From: Mesonia mobilis DSM 19841
GTDB lineage: Bacteria > Bacteroidota > Bacteroidia > Flavobacteriales > Flavobacteriaceae
Length of the DNA stretch: 64,000 nt
Assembly: GCF_000423405.1 (NCBI RefSeq)
Contig: NZ_AUHX01000013.1
Coordinates: 1-64,000 of the forward strand
Reading direction: 5' to 3'
Shown here: positions 7,673 through 19,300 of the stretch, one piece after another
Numbering within the stretch: position 1 is the stretch's first letter
Layout: each line of letters starts with the position of its first letter
Translations under genes and position numbers: made by a program
Notes under the pieces: model-generated
Databases searched by the model: none
What the model was told of the DNA's origin: nothing
What the model saw: only the letters and a program-made list of their open reading frames with translations

Positions 7673-8650
7673 TCATATAGTGACCTCTAATAATGTTGCA
7701 TTTTTTGAAGTTATTTTCACTTCATTAAAACAAGCCGGTATGAGTAAGGTTTCACCTAATTCTAATGTTTCTGTAAAACCTTCAACCTCTACAGTTGTGG
7801 TTCCTTCAACATTCATATAAATCACAAAACTATCGGTAGCAGAATAGTCTAATGTTAACGACTGTGTGAGTTTGATCTCTTTAGTTTTAAAATATTCATT
7901 TTCTACTAAAGCGGTTTTTTTGTTCTCTGCAGAAGTATATGAAACTTTATATTCGTTATTTGCATCAAAATCGATGGCTGCTTTTGCTTCTTCTGTATGT
8001 AATTCGCGCTCATTACCTTCACTATCTTTTCGCTGGTAATCGTAAACGCGATACGTAATATCTGAGGTTTGTTGTATTTCTGCTAGCACAACACCTTTAC
8101 CAATCGCGTGAATTAATCCGGGTTTAATAAAAAAAGTATCCCCGGGTTTTACGACTTCAAAATTCAGAATTTCTTCAATATTATTTTGTTGAAGCGCTTG
8201 GTTATAATCGTCAATTTCGATTCCGTTTTTAAAACCTACGATAATTCCGCAGTCTTGATCGGCTTGCATAATGTACCACATTTCTGTTTTGCCGAAAGAA
8301 TTGTGGCGCTCTTTTGCTAATTTATCATCAGGATGTAATTGTACCGAAAGGTTTTCTTTGGCATCGATAAATTTAATGAGCAACGGAAACTTATTGCCGA
8401 AAGCTTGATAGATCTTCTCACCTACTAAGTTTTCTTTATATGTGTCAATGAGTTCTTTTAGAGAAGTACCTTTTAAACTTCCGTTAGCAACAATAGAACA
8501 ATCACCTTCCACATCGCTTATTTCCCAACTCTCTCCTACTTGATTTGATGTAGTTTCTTTATGTAGATAGGTTTTTAATTTACTACCGCCCCAAATTTTG
8601 TCTTTTAAAATAGGTTGAAATTTTAGCGGATGCAGTTGCACATCATTCAT
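7673..8650 (-). CDS. manA: mannose-6-phosphate isomerase, class I-like
   Basis: A 325-residue cupin-type phosphomannose isomerase, interconverting fructose-6-phosphate and mannose-6-phosphate with zinc and so feeding GDP-mannose and exopolysaccharide synthesis. The N-terminus has the short-form signature F.PILKDKIWGG.KL. Zinc-ligand motifs are QLHPDD (104-109), E123 in KTEMWYIM, and a later PGLIHAIGKG histidine. The length is that of the Bacillus-type short ManA rather than the 390-residue E. coli form. The start overlaps the end of the peroxiredoxin gene by 8 bp, so the two are translationally coupled. Confidence 0.93.
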   Translation of the reverse strand: MNDVQLHPLKFQPILKDKIWGGSKLKTYLHKETTSNQVGESWEISDVEGDCSIVANGSLKGTSLKELIDTYKENLVGEKIYQAFGNKFPLLIKFIDAKENLSVQLHPDDKLAKERHNSFGKTEMWYIMQADQDCGIIVGFKNGIEIDDYNQALQQNNIEEILNFEVVKPGDTFFIKPGLIHAIGKGVVLAEIQQTSDITYRVYDYQRKDSEGNERELHTEEAKAAIDFDANNEYKVSYTSAENKKTALVENEYFKTKEIKLTQSLTLDYSATDSFVIYMNVEGTTTVEVEGFTETLELGETLLIPACFNEVKITSKNATLLEVTI

Positions 8651-9104
8651 TCGTAATCGATTTTACTGTCTCTAACGCTTTTTGCATATGTTGCGCTGAA
8701 CTTAAGCTGTTAAATTTACACTGAATTATTCCATTTTTATCAACTACAAATGTTTCTCTTCCGGGAATTAAACCTAGCAGATGACCTTTTACGCCAAATT
8801 TTTTACGAATATCTTCTGTTGGATCTGAAAGAAAAGTATAAGGAAGATTGTATTTATCGCTGAATTTTTGATGAGACTCCACAGAATCTGAACTAATGCC
8901 AATTAACTCGGCACCCAATTTCTGGAATTGCTCGTAACTATCTCGAAAACTACAAGCTTCTTTGGTACAACCCGGAGTAAAATTTTTAGGATAAAAGTAA
9001 ATGACTAATACTTTTTTACCGACAACCTGATTGGATTTAAAAATATTACCTTGATGGTCGGTTAATGAAAAAGAAGGTATTTGATCGCCAACATTTAGTT
9101 TCAT
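8643..9104 (-). CDS. bcp: thioredoxin-dependent peroxiredoxin (BCP/PrxQ)
   Basis: A 153-residue peroxiredoxin that reduces H2O2 and organic peroxides using thioredoxin. The active site is YFYPKNFTPGCTKEAC, with peroxidatic Cys46 and resolving Cys51 spaced by four residues as in atypical two-cysteine BCP enzymes. The conserved Arg of the family lies in GLIPGRETFVVD. It is cytoplasmic, with no signal peptide. It starts 3 bp after queD and overlaps manA, placing it in the idi-queD-bcp-manA cluster. Confidence 0.95.
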   Translation of the reverse strand: MKLNVGDQIPSFSLTDHQGNIFKSNQVVGKKVLVIYFYPKNFTPGCTKEACSFRDSYEQFQKLGAELIGISSDSVESHQKFSDKYNLPYTFLSDPTEDIRKKFGVKGHLLGLIPGRETFVVDKNGIIQCKFNSLSSAQHMQKALETVKSITNE

Positions 9105-9107
9105 AAG

Positions 9108-9518
9108 CTATTCTCCATAAGTTACAAAATTACGTGGAGTTTCATAAAGTGTTACCTTTAATGATAAGTTTGAAGGTATTTTTTTTCTAAGCTTATTCCA
9201 AATTACAATAGATATATTTTCTGCCGTTGGATTGAGCTCTTTAAATTCTTCTACTTCAAGATTTAAATTTTTATGATCGAAAGATTTTTCAATTTTCTCA
9301 TAAATTAAATCTTTTAGAAACTTCATATCGATCACAAAACCGGTTTCTGGATCTACCGCTCCTGTAACAGCAACAATTAATTCGTAATTGTGACCGTGGT
9401 AATTTGGATTGCTGCATTTACCAAAAATCTCTTCATTTTTTTGGTCACTCCATTCTTTTTTAAATAAACGATGTGCAGCGTTAAAATGAGCCTTTCTATG
9501 AACGGTTACTTGACTCAT
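9108..9518 (-). CDS. queD: 6-carboxytetrahydropterin synthase family protein
   Basis: A 136-residue protein of the QueD/PTPS family. The zinc ligands are visible as H16 (HFNAAHRL) and H41/H43 (NYHGHNYEL), with catalytic Cys35 in GKCSNPNYHGH. QueD converts dihydroneopterin triphosphate into 6-carboxytetrahydropterin on the path to queuosine. A folate-type PTPS activity cannot be excluded from sequence alone. No other queuosine genes are adjacent. Its ATG overlaps the idi stop by 1 bp, so the two genes are coupled. Confidence 0.9.
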   Translation of the reverse strand: MSQVTVHRKAHFNAAHRLFKKEWSDQKNEEIFGKCSNPNYHGHNYELIVAVTGAVDPETGFVIDMKFLKDLIYEKIEKSFDHKNLNLEVEEFKELNPTAENISIVIWNKLRKKIPSNLSLKVTLYETPRNFVTYGE

Positions 9519-10030
9519 TATTTTATGGTATTATAATGCTTATCGAAAATAATTTTAAACCAAGCGGTATAATTAGCCGGATTTTCTTGAAGATCTTTTT
9601 TGATCGCTTCAAGACTCATCCATTTCCAAGCAGCAACTTCATCTGGATTGATATTTGGTTCTCCATCGTACTTCCCTATAAGAATATAATCGAATTCGTG
9701 CTCGCTCAAACCATTATCGAAGGGCGCTTTATAAATAAATGAAATGGTTTCTTCCAGCTCTGTTGTAAAGCCCATTTCTTCCATTAGTCGGCGTTTACCG
9801 GCATCGATATTGCTTTCGCCTTCTCTTTGGTGGCTGCAGCAAGTGTTGGTCCACAATCCCGGAGAATGGTATTTAGATAAGGCACGTTGTTGCAACATTA
9901 CCTCATTTTTTTCATTATAAACAAATACTGAAAATGCGCGATGAAGAAGAGCTTTTTCGTGGGCTTCAATTTTCTCCATTAAGCCAATTTGCTCATCCTT
10001 TTCGTTAACAAGAATTACTTTTTCTTTCAT
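9518..10030 (-). CDS. idi: isopentenyl-diphosphate delta-isomerase, type 1
   Basis: A 170-residue Nudix-fold enzyme interconverting IPP and DMAPP for isoprenoid synthesis (quinones, carotenoids, undecaprenyl phosphate). The catalytic cysteine motif is LWTNTCCSHQREGES (C64), followed by the Nudix-like GKRRLMEEMG helix and the EHEFDYIL acidic motif. I chose the ATG at 10030. An upstream TTG at 10039 would add three residues but is less likely. A TAGTTTTG -7-like element (10044-10037) overlaps that region, which could give an almost leaderless transcript separate from ompA. Confidence 0.93.
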   Translation of the reverse strand: MKEKVILVNEKDEQIGLMEKIEAHEKALLHRAFSVFVYNEKNEVMLQQRALSKYHSPGLWTNTCCSHQREGESNIDAGKRRLMEEMGFTTELEETISFIYKAPFDNGLSEHEFDYILIGKYDGEPNINPDEVAAWKWMSLEAIKKDLQENPANYTAWFKIIFDKHYNTIK

Positions 10031-10068
10031 AGTTTTCAAAACTACAAAATCAAACGTTAATTTCTTAC

Positions 10069-12411
10069 TTAATAAATTCTTTTATCGCCTTTTAATTTGA
10101 TTACAAATGAACCTTTAAAACCTTTAGACAATACTTCTTTTTTATAACGATTAGCCTCTGCTTTGGTCTGAAATTGCCCCGAATAATAGCGAGTATAACC
10201 ATCATTTACATATTTATGATGAAATACATTATCTAACTTATCGAAAGAGATAATGTTTCGACTAAGCTTAGTTGCAGCAATTTGTACGGTATAAACTTCC
10301 AGAGCATTTTCAGAGTTAAAATCGTAACTACCCGTATTTTGTACTACTCTTTCTGCTTCTTGGGTTCTTACTTCTTCAAAACCATTTTGTTTAGCGATTG
10401 CGCTTCTAACTTCTTCTGGTGTTTGGTTTTCATTTAAAATAATAAACTCAGATCGACGATTAAGCGCATGTTCTTCTTCTGTACAATCTACTCCATTAGC
10501 ACAATCGTTCATAAGTTGAGTTTCCCCATAACCTTTACCGGAAACACGACTTACGCTAATCCCGTTATCTATTAAATATTGTGCGGTAGATTTTGCTCGT
10601 TTATCTGAAAGGTATAAGTTGTATTGATCTTTACCTCGACTATCTGAATGAGATCTAATATCGATTTTCATCGAAGGATATTTCTTTAAAACCGCTAAGA
10701 CTTTTTGTAATTCGACAGCAGCATCGTTTCTTATATTGAATTTGTCAAGGTCGAAATAAATTGGGTCTAATTGAAGTAAATCACTCAAATCGTCTCCCAT
10801 CCCGGCTTTTTCGATACCTAAGTTATCTCCTTCTTCAATGGTAACTGCTAAGGGAACATTTTTCTCAAATTCTGAACCTGCTTCAAGCATCTCTTCAGTT
10901 GGCTCAAAATCATCTTTAGATATACGAACAATATACTTTTTATCACATTCTAAAGTAAACTCATAAATACCTTCTGCGTTCGTTAAGGTTGAATCAATTT
11001 TTTCAAAATTTTCATCAAATAATTCAACAGTAACACCTTCTAACGATTCATTAGAGGTTGCTGCTGTAATTTTACCGTCAATATATTGTTGACAAGAAGT
11101 AATTAAATCTTCAATTTGATTACTTGCATAAATATCATCTTCACCTTTTCCTCCATCACGATTAGAAGCAAAGTAACCTTTTTTAAGTTCATTATTAATA
11201 ATGAAACTAAAATCGTCTTTAGAGCTATTTATGGGTCTTCCTAAATTAAAAACTTCACCATACTCTCCGTCATCTTTAATTACTGAAACAAAAATATCTA
11301 AACCGCCTAAACCAATGTGACCATTGGAAGAGAAGTAAAGTTCATTATTCTGACTTATAAAAGGAAAGTTTTCTCGGCCCTCGGTATTGATATTATCTCC
11401 TAAATTTTGCGGAATACCAAAGCTACCATCTTCAAGAATATCGACTACAAAAATATCTGAAAGACCTAACGTTCCAGGCATATCAGATGAAAAATAAAGT
11501 TTTGTTTCTTTTGGATTTAATGCAGGATGAGCAATTGAATAATTATCACTTGAAAATGAAAGTTCTTTAGGCTCTGACCATTCTGAATTTAAACTTTCTC
11601 TGGTTGATCTATAAATCTTTAAAAAGTTAATTCCCTCTTCACTTTCTCCGTATTCTTTATTATTATAATTGTTTCTTGTAAAATAAATCGTTAAACCATC
11701 TTTTGTAAAAGTAGCTGAAGACTCATGAAACTTAGAATTGATTATTTTAGGTAAACTAGTTGGGCTACCTTTTATAGTTTGCTCCTCATCTAGTTTAACA
11801 CTATAAAGATCTAAATAAGGCTGCTTATTCCATTCGTGTACTCTTTTTACTGAAGATCCCGTTTCACGATTAGATGCAAAAACCATTTGATCGAGATAAA
11901 TAGTAGGTGAAAATTCTGATAATTCTGAATTAATATTTGTTTTCTCTAATGAAAATCTTCCAGATTGCAATTCTATTAATTCTAAATAATTTCTTTCTCC
12001 TTTTAACTTAGTAACCCTCGAATCTGAATCTACTCCTTTTTTTTTCTCAAATTCTAACATCATCGCGTCAGATTCATCGTAATTTTGGTTACTTTTTAGA
12101 GCCATCGCATATCTAAAAAGATAATCTGCATCTAGATTACCTTCTTTTAATTCATAAAGCTCTTTATACCACTTTTTTGATTTAGGTAGATCTCCATTAA
12201 AATAATAAGAGTCACCTAGTTTTTTAAAAAGGTTTTCAGACTTGTAACCAGCTTCAGCCACTTCAAGATAAACTTCTCTAGCATCGATAAACGCGTATCG
12301 ATCAAACATCTTATCTGCCTCTTCTAACTTATCCTCTTGTGCAAAACCAAGTTGAAAAACGATAAATAATAAAAGTGTAAATTTTAGGTTAAGTGTGTAA
12401 GGGTATTTCAT
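10069..12411 (-). CDS. OmpA-family outer membrane protein with PD40/Tol-like repeats
   Basis: A 780-residue protein. After a signal peptide (about 1-24) come TPR-like helices (to about 150), then a PD40/Tol-type beta-propeller (S-P-T-I-Y..., LYFSS, repeats to about 420). A carboxypeptidase-regulatory-like Ig domain (about 435-520) follows, then an OmpA peptidoglycan-binding domain (about 550-665: IYFDLDKFNIR, SHSDSRG, NRRSEF) and a C-terminal SPOR-like region (about 700-780: YTVQIAATK, YRYYSGQFQTKAEA). This layout is standard for the OmpA partner of PorP/SprF in T9SS loci, possibly anchoring the secreted adhesin to peptidoglycan. It lies 12 bp downstream of the porP/sprF gene. Confidence 0.9.
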   Translation of the reverse strand: MKYPYTLNLKFTLLLFIVFQLGFAQEDKLEEADKMFDRYAFIDAREVYLEVAEAGYKSENLFKKLGDSYYFNGDLPKSKKWYKELYELKEGNLDADYLFRYAMALKSNQNYDESDAMMLEFEKKKGVDSDSRVTKLKGERNYLELIELQSGRFSLEKTNINSELSEFSPTIYLDQMVFASNRETGSSVKRVHEWNKQPYLDLYSVKLDEEQTIKGSPTSLPKIINSKFHESSATFTKDGLTIYFTRNNYNNKEYGESEEGINFLKIYRSTRESLNSEWSEPKELSFSSDNYSIAHPALNPKETKLYFSSDMPGTLGLSDIFVVDILEDGSFGIPQNLGDNINTEGRENFPFISQNNELYFSSNGHIGLGGLDIFVSVIKDDGEYGEVFNLGRPINSSKDDFSFIINNELKKGYFASNRDGGKGEDDIYASNQIEDLITSCQQYIDGKITAATSNESLEGVTVELFDENFEKIDSTLTNAEGIYEFTLECDKKYIVRISKDDFEPTEEMLEAGSEFEKNVPLAVTIEEGDNLGIEKAGMGDDLSDLLQLDPIYFDLDKFNIRNDAAVELQKVLAVLKKYPSMKIDIRSHSDSRGKDQYNLYLSDKRAKSTAQYLIDNGISVSRVSGKGYGETQLMNDCANGVDCTEEEHALNRRSEFIILNENQTPEEVRSAIAKQNGFEEVRTQEAERVVQNTGSYDFNSENALEVYTVQIAATKLSRNIISFDKLDNVFHHKYVNDGYTRYYSGQFQTKAEANRYKKEVLSKGFKGSFVIKLKGDKRIY

Positions 12412-12423
12412 AGACTAATAAAA

Positions 12424-13359
12424 TTAAAAGAATCTTGGGGTAACCATTTTATTATAACTTTTAAAAAGGTCGAATCTTAAAAAGGCTTCAAAACTTCCGC
12501 CGCTATATTCACTAAATTCTGTTGTATCTGCATCATATGCTACTCCTAAAAGTAATGAATCTGTAATTTGAAAGCCTGCCATAGCACTTACCGCAGAGCT
12601 CCATCTATAAGCAGCTCCAATAGTAAATGTATCGTAAAGTAAAAAATTAGCAGATACATCTACCTGTAAAGGCGATCCGGTCACTAATTTAGATAAAATT
12701 GCTGGTTTAAACTTAACATCACTAGATATCTCAAATACATAACCCGAAATTAAATAATAACCTATTCTTTCTTTAGCAACAGATGAACCATTTGGAGACT
12801 CATCAAAATGTTCTGTTTCTAAAAGATTAGGAGCACTTAAACCTACGTAAAATTTATCTGAGTATAACATTACCCCTAATCCAACTTGAGGTGATATTTT
12901 TTGATCGACATTATTAGGTTGAAAATTTGCATCCGTTTCATCATAAATATTTAAACGGCTGTAATCGACATCTAGTAAATGGGCTCCCGCTTTTAAACCA
13001 AAGTTTAATTTTGCTTCATCAAAAACTTCTATACTATAACTAAAATTTCCATCTACAACTGTTTCTCTTGCAGGACCTATACGATCATTCATAATGTTAA
13101 GACCTACTCCTACTTTTTCATTTAAAGGTGTATGCCCACTTAAAGTTTGTGTAGTTGGCGCTCCATCTACTCCTACCCACTGTGATCGATGTAATAATAC
13201 TGCACTTAACATATCACGCGACCCCGCATAAGCAGGATTCACGCTAAGCGTATTATACATATACTGAGTATACTGAGCATCTTGTTGTGCAGTGACCGTT
13301 TGGTTACTTAAAAAGCACAAAAATATCAGTATAAGAATATTTAAAATTTTATTCATCAT
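12424..13359 (-). CDS. PorP/SprF family type IX secretion membrane protein
   Basis: A 311-residue outer-membrane beta-barrel with signal peptide (about 1-25). The start QQDAQYTQYMYNTLSVNPAYAGSRD is the diagnostic opening of the PorP/SprF family, and alternating strands fill the rest, ending with LRFDLFK. In Flavobacterium johnsoniae SprF is required for secretion and cell-surface attachment of SprB, and PorP/SprF partners are needed by cargo with type-B C-terminal domains. The gene lies 14 bp from the adhesin, which is therefore its likely client. Confidence 0.95.
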   Translation of the reverse strand: MMNKILNILILIFLCFLSNQTVTAQQDAQYTQYMYNTLSVNPAYAGSRDMLSAVLLHRSQWVGVDGAPTTQTLSGHTPLNEKVGVGLNIMNDRIGPARETVVDGNFSYSIEVFDEAKLNFGLKAGAHLLDVDYSRLNIYDETDANFQPNNVDQKISPQVGLGVMLYSDKFYVGLSAPNLLETEHFDESPNGSSVAKERIGYYLISGYVFEISSDVKFKPAILSKLVTGSPLQVDVSANFLLYDTFTIGAAYRWSSAVSAMAGFQITDSLLLGVAYDADTTEFSEYSGGSFEAFLRFDLFKSYNKMVTPRFF

Positions 13360-13373
13360 TTATAATGCCTTAC

Positions 13374-16300
13374 TTAATTGATATACAAGTAACCTTCTCT
13401 ATTTAAAACTTCACCCGAATTAGATCGTACTTCTAAAATATAAAAATAAGTTCCTGATGGAAGTTTTGCGTCTTGTTTTATTGTTACTCTACCTTCACTA
13501 TAACCTCTAAAATATTTTTCATTTTGCCCATAACCAGAAACTTCATAAACTTTGGTTCCCCAACGGTTAAAAATCAATAGTTTGTTATCTGGAAAGTTTT
13601 GAATTCCTTCTATTCTTAAGTAATCATTCTGACCATCACCATTAGGACTAATTGCATTAAAAACTTCTAACTCGTTAGGCTCGATCTCATCTATATAAAA
13701 ACCATCTACTTCAAAATAATCTTGTCCTGTAGAAACTGTAGTAAGTGTTGGATTTGTACCTTCTGACTGTAAGACACTGCTAAATAGAGGTGAATTTTGA
13801 ATTAGCACAAAACTTTCAGCTTCTCCTACAGGAACTCCTGCCGACCAATTACCATTTGCATCTGAAACTACCGTTTGGACTAATCCTAGCTCATCACTTA
13901 CTTCTACTTCTATATTAGCAATATCAATTTCTCCTACATCTTGAGTTCCGTTAGCATTAGTATCGAAATAAATATGACCATTAAGCGTATTTGTAGAAAA
14001 CTCCGGAACAAAATAACCGTCTATTTCATTGAAGGTATCTCCTACAGTTACCTGAGTGGTTGTTGGATCTGTTCCTTCAGATTGTATAAATTGATTAGGG
14101 AAATCTGGATCTAAATTATCGATATCTGATACTACTTCTCCTGGTAAAACATTTATCGTCCAATCTCCTGTTGCATTTGAACTAACAATTTGTTCACCGC
14201 CTAAGAAATCTGTAATTAATACATCGATGTTTGCTAGATCTGGTTCACCTGTATCCTGAGTTCCGTTTCCATTTGAATCGATATATATATGCCCGGTTAA
14301 CGTACCTAAACTACTAACAGGAACTGTATAACCATCAATCTCTGAAATTAAACCACCTGCAGCAATAACAGCGTTTGTTGGGTTATCACCTTCTGTTTGC
14401 AATGGGTTAGGTAAAAATTCTGGATCATTTTCATCGATTATTGATGTGGTTGTTCCTTCAGGAACTGTAAGCGACCAATTACCGTTACTATCGGTTACAA
14501 CGATTTGGCTAACTCCTACAGAATTTATAATCTCTACATCTATATTTGGTAAATTTGGTTCACCTGTATCTTGAGTTCCATTTCCATTTATATCGTAATA
14601 AAGATGGCCTTCAATATTTGCGACACCTAAACTTGTATTCGTGAAACCATCTATTTCTTGATTGTTAGAGTTTGCTAAAACATTTGTTATAGTAGGATTG
14701 GTTCCTTCCGTTTGAACAGCTCCTATAGGAAAATCTACATCAAGCACATCAATTTCTGAAGTTGTATTTCCTTCAGGAACACTAATTACCCAATCGCCAT
14801 TCACATCGGTTTCTAACGTATAAATTGCTCCAAAAGCATCTGTAATTGTAACTGTAACGTTTGGTAGGTTAGGTTCTCCTGTATCTTGAGTTCCGTTACC
14901 ATTTGTATCGTAATATAAATGTCCTGCAAGTTCACCAGAATCTAAATCTGGGTTATTAAACCCGTCTATTTCACTATTATCGGCACCTACAACCACAGTG
15001 TAAGTCGTTGGGTTTGTTCCTTCCGTTTGAACGGCTCCATTGGGAAAATCTGGATCATTTTCATCTACTGTTGTAGTTAAATTTCCTTCAGGAACTAGAA
15101 GTGACCAATTACCATTTGCATCGGTTTCAACCACTAATGAGATATTAAAACTGTTTACAATTTCTACATCAATATTTGGTAAATCTGGTTCTCCTGCCTC
15201 TTGTATACCATTTCCATTTGAATCATAATAAACATGACCAGAAGCAACTGCTGTATTAATATTATTCAGGGTATAACCATCGATCTCTTCAGCAACATCA
15301 TTACCATTAAAATTATGGCTTGTAGGGTTGGTTCCTTCTGTTTGCATTGCTCCCGTTAGAAAATCTAAATCATTCTCATCGATTAAAGATGTTGTATTTC
15401 CTTCGGTAACTACAATAGACCAATCTCCATTTGCATCGGTTTCTAGAATAACTAATAAACCTAAAGAGTTTACTACTTCTACATTTACATTAGGTAACGG
15501 TGGCTCTCCAAAATCTTGTGTGCCATTACCGTTAACATCGTAATATAGATGTCCTGATAAAGTTGCTGTCTCAAAAGATGGCATAGCATAACCATCGACC
15601 TCTTCATTTGTGCTTCCTGTAGTTACATTTGTAATGGTAGGGTTAGTTCCTTCGGTTTGAACAGCTCCAATTGGAAAATCTGTATCATTTTCATCTATTA
15701 AAGATGTCGTATTACCTTCGGGAACCACAATAGACCAGTCTCCATTTACATCGGTTTCAATTACTTGAACACCTCCAAAGAAATCGGTTATAGTTACATT
15801 TACGTTAGGAATATTTGGCTCACCTACATCTTGAGAACCATTACCATTGGTATCGTAGTAAAGATGGCCCGATAAGGTTGCTGTACTAAAATCTGGATTA
15901 AAGAAACCATCTGGCACTTCATTAATAGCAGAACCACTCACTACATTTGTTGTCGTAGGATCTGTTCCTTGAGTTTGAATTAAACCATTTGGAAAGTCTG
16001 GATCGGTCTCATCAATATCACTTATAGTATTTCCTTCTGTTGTTAATATAGACCAATTACCATTTGCATCGGTTTCAACCACTATTTGCAAACCTAATGA
16101 AGTTGTTATTATTACATCTATATTAGCCATATCAGATTCATTTATATCCTGTATTCCATTACCGTTAAAATCAAAATATAAATGTCCTGCTAATGTCTCT
16201 GTAGATAATGTTGGTAAAACATAACCGTCTGTTTCTTCTATCGGGCTTCCTGTTACTATATTTGATACGGTTGGGTTTGTTCCTTCTGTTTGAACAGCTC

Positions 16301-19300
16301 CTGTTGGAAAATCTGGATCGTTTTCATCGATTAAAGATGTTGTATTTCCTTCAGGAACCAAGATAAACCAATCACCATTTATATCGGTTTCAATAGTAGA
16401 AATAAGCCCTATTGAATTTGTTATCTGAACACTAACATTAGGCAAATGAGGTTCTCCAAAATCCTGAGTACCATTACTGTTCACATCATAATATAAATGA
16501 CCTGACAATTCTTCTGAAGAAGTATTTTCTATATAGAACCCATCAACTTGAGAAATAGTAGTTGCTGCTACAATTACAATAGAAGTAGGATTTGTTCCTT
16601 CGGTCTGAATCGCTCCTGTAGGGAAATCTATATCTGTTTCATCTACTAAAATCTCTGTAGAACCTGTTGGCAAGTCTATATTCCAATTTCCTTGATTATC
16701 GGTAACTAATGTGAATTGACCTCCTAACGCATCAGTAATTAGAACATCGATATTTGGCATATCGGGTTCACCTAAATCTTGTTGACCATTTCCGTTGGTA
16801 TCATAATAAACGTGCCCATCGATTGTACCTAATTCTAAATCTGGATCGAAAAATCCGTCTGAAATTTCGGTATTTCCACCTGATGTCACCTCGGTAATAG
16901 TTGGATCTGTTCCTTCGGTTTGCACAAAGCCTGTTGGATAATCTGGATCAGATTCATCTAACTTAGATTCTGTATTACCTAGCGGAACCAAAATAGACCA
17001 ATCACCATTCACATCGGTTTCTATAGTTGAAAGTAGACCATATGCATTAGTAATAAATACATCTAACTCAGGTATATTAGCTTCATTAGCTTCTTGGTTT
17101 CCATCACCATTATAATCGTAATACACATGACCAGAAAGTACCGCGGTTTCTACACTTTCCAAATAGAAACCATCTACTTCTTCGTTAGTAACACCGGCGA
17201 TTACCATAGTTGTGGTTGGATTATCACCTTGTGTTTGTATAGCTCCTGTAGGAAAATCTAGATCATTAACATTAACTTCTGAAATAGTCACACCTGTTGG
17301 TAATAAGATAGACCAATTACCATCCTCGTCTGTAAAAACTGAGATTTCATTACCTAAAGAGGTAGTTATAAAAATTTCTACGTTAGGAAGATCTGGCTCT
17401 CCCACATTTTGTGTTGAATTACCATTGGTATCATAATATAAATGTCCTGATAGTTCTGCTAATTCAACATCTGGATTATGAAAACCGTCAATTTGAGAAT
17501 TATCATTTGCTTCTAAAACATTTATAACTGTAGGATTTGTACCTTCTGTTTGGATAGATCCTGCAGGAAAATCTGGATCTGTAACATCTACTGTCACTTC
17601 TGTTGCTCCTTCAGGAACCGAGATCGACCAGTTTCCTTCATCATCGGTTTCTACTGTTGTGGTTGCTCCAAATGAATCTGTAATAATGATATCTATATTT
17701 GATAAATTAGGCTCTCCAGAATCTTGAACACCATCACCATTAGTATCATAGTAAACATGTCCCGTAGCATCTACAAAAACTAAATCTGGGTTGTAAAAAC
17801 CATCACTTTCTTCTACATTGCCTCCTGAAACAACCGTAGTTAAAGTTGGGTCTGTACCTTGAGTTTGTATAAAACCTGTTGGGTAATCTACATCTAATTC
17901 GTCTAACTTAGACTCTGTATTCCCTACAGGAACTAAGATTGACCAGTCTCCGTTAGCATCGGTTTCAACTGTTGACACTAAACCAAAAGCATTAGTTATA
18001 AATACGTTTAGAGAAGAAATATTTGCTTCATCTATTTCTTGGTTACCATTACCATTATAATCATAATACACATGACCGGACAATACAGATGTAACTATGC
18101 TTTCTAAATAAAAACCGTCAATTTCTGTTGAAGTTTCTCCAACAATTACTGTCAAAGTCGTTGGGTTAGTTCCTTCTGTTTGGATAGCTCCTGTAGGAAA
18201 ATCTAGATCTGCTTCATTAATGTTTGTGATCGTTGTTCCTACCGGAATATCTAATTCCCAATTTCCATTTTCATCTGTAATTAACGTGACTTGGTTTCCT
18301 AACGAAGTTGTTACAAAGACTTCTACATTTGGTAAATTAGGCTCTCCTACATCCTGAATTCCATTACCATCCACATCATAATACAAATGACCAGATATTG
18401 TACTCACATCTAATGTTGTATTATAAAAACCGTCAATTTGAGTGTTATCACCTCCAAAAATAACATTAAAGTTTGTTGGGTTTGTACCTTCGGTTTGTAT
18501 AGAGCCCACTGGAAAATCTGGATCATTTTCGTCTACATATATTTCTGTATTTCCTTCTGGTACTTGAGTAGACCAATTACCATCTGCATCTGTTTCCAAA
18601 AACTGAATCCCTCCATAAATATCGATCACTTCTACAGAAATATTGCTTAAATCAGGCTCTAAATCTTGCTGAACACCATCACCGTTAGTATCGTAATAAA
18701 CATGACCGCTAATTTCTACGTTTGTAAGATCTGGTAAATAAAAACCATCATCGGTTTCAGCAAATAAACTTCCTGCAGTAAGAATTGTTTCTGTTGGATC
18801 TGTACCTTCAGTTTGTATTGAACCCGTTGGAAAGTTAATATCTGACTCATCTATGTTTGATATTGTACTTCCTACAGGAACTGTTACTTCCCAATTCCCA
18901 AAAGTATCGGTTTCTAGTATGGATGTTTGTCCAAAAACATTTGTGATTTCAACATCTACATTAGGTAAATTAGCGTCACCTAGATCTTGATCTCCGTTAT
19001 TATTATAATCAAAGTATAAATGACCCGATAATGTTGTGGTTTCTACATTAGGCTCAAAAAATCCATCTATTTCTGTATTATCGCCATTCTCAACGACATT
19101 TGTTGTGGTCGGGTTGGTACCTTCTGTTTGTGTATTTCCGGGAATAAAATCTGGATCATTTACATCAATTAAAGAAACCGTGTTACCTGTTGGTACCTGC
19201 ACAACCCAATCTCCATTTTCATTAGTTTCTACCACTATAATACCTCCGTTACTTGTCGTTATCTGAACAGAGATATTAGGCAAGTCTGGCTCTCCTACAT

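Noticed and set aside
7673-10030. A dedicated queuosine or exopolysaccharide operon
   Set aside because: idi, queD, bcp and manA are functionally mixed, so clustering looks like housekeeping co-transcription rather than a pathway.
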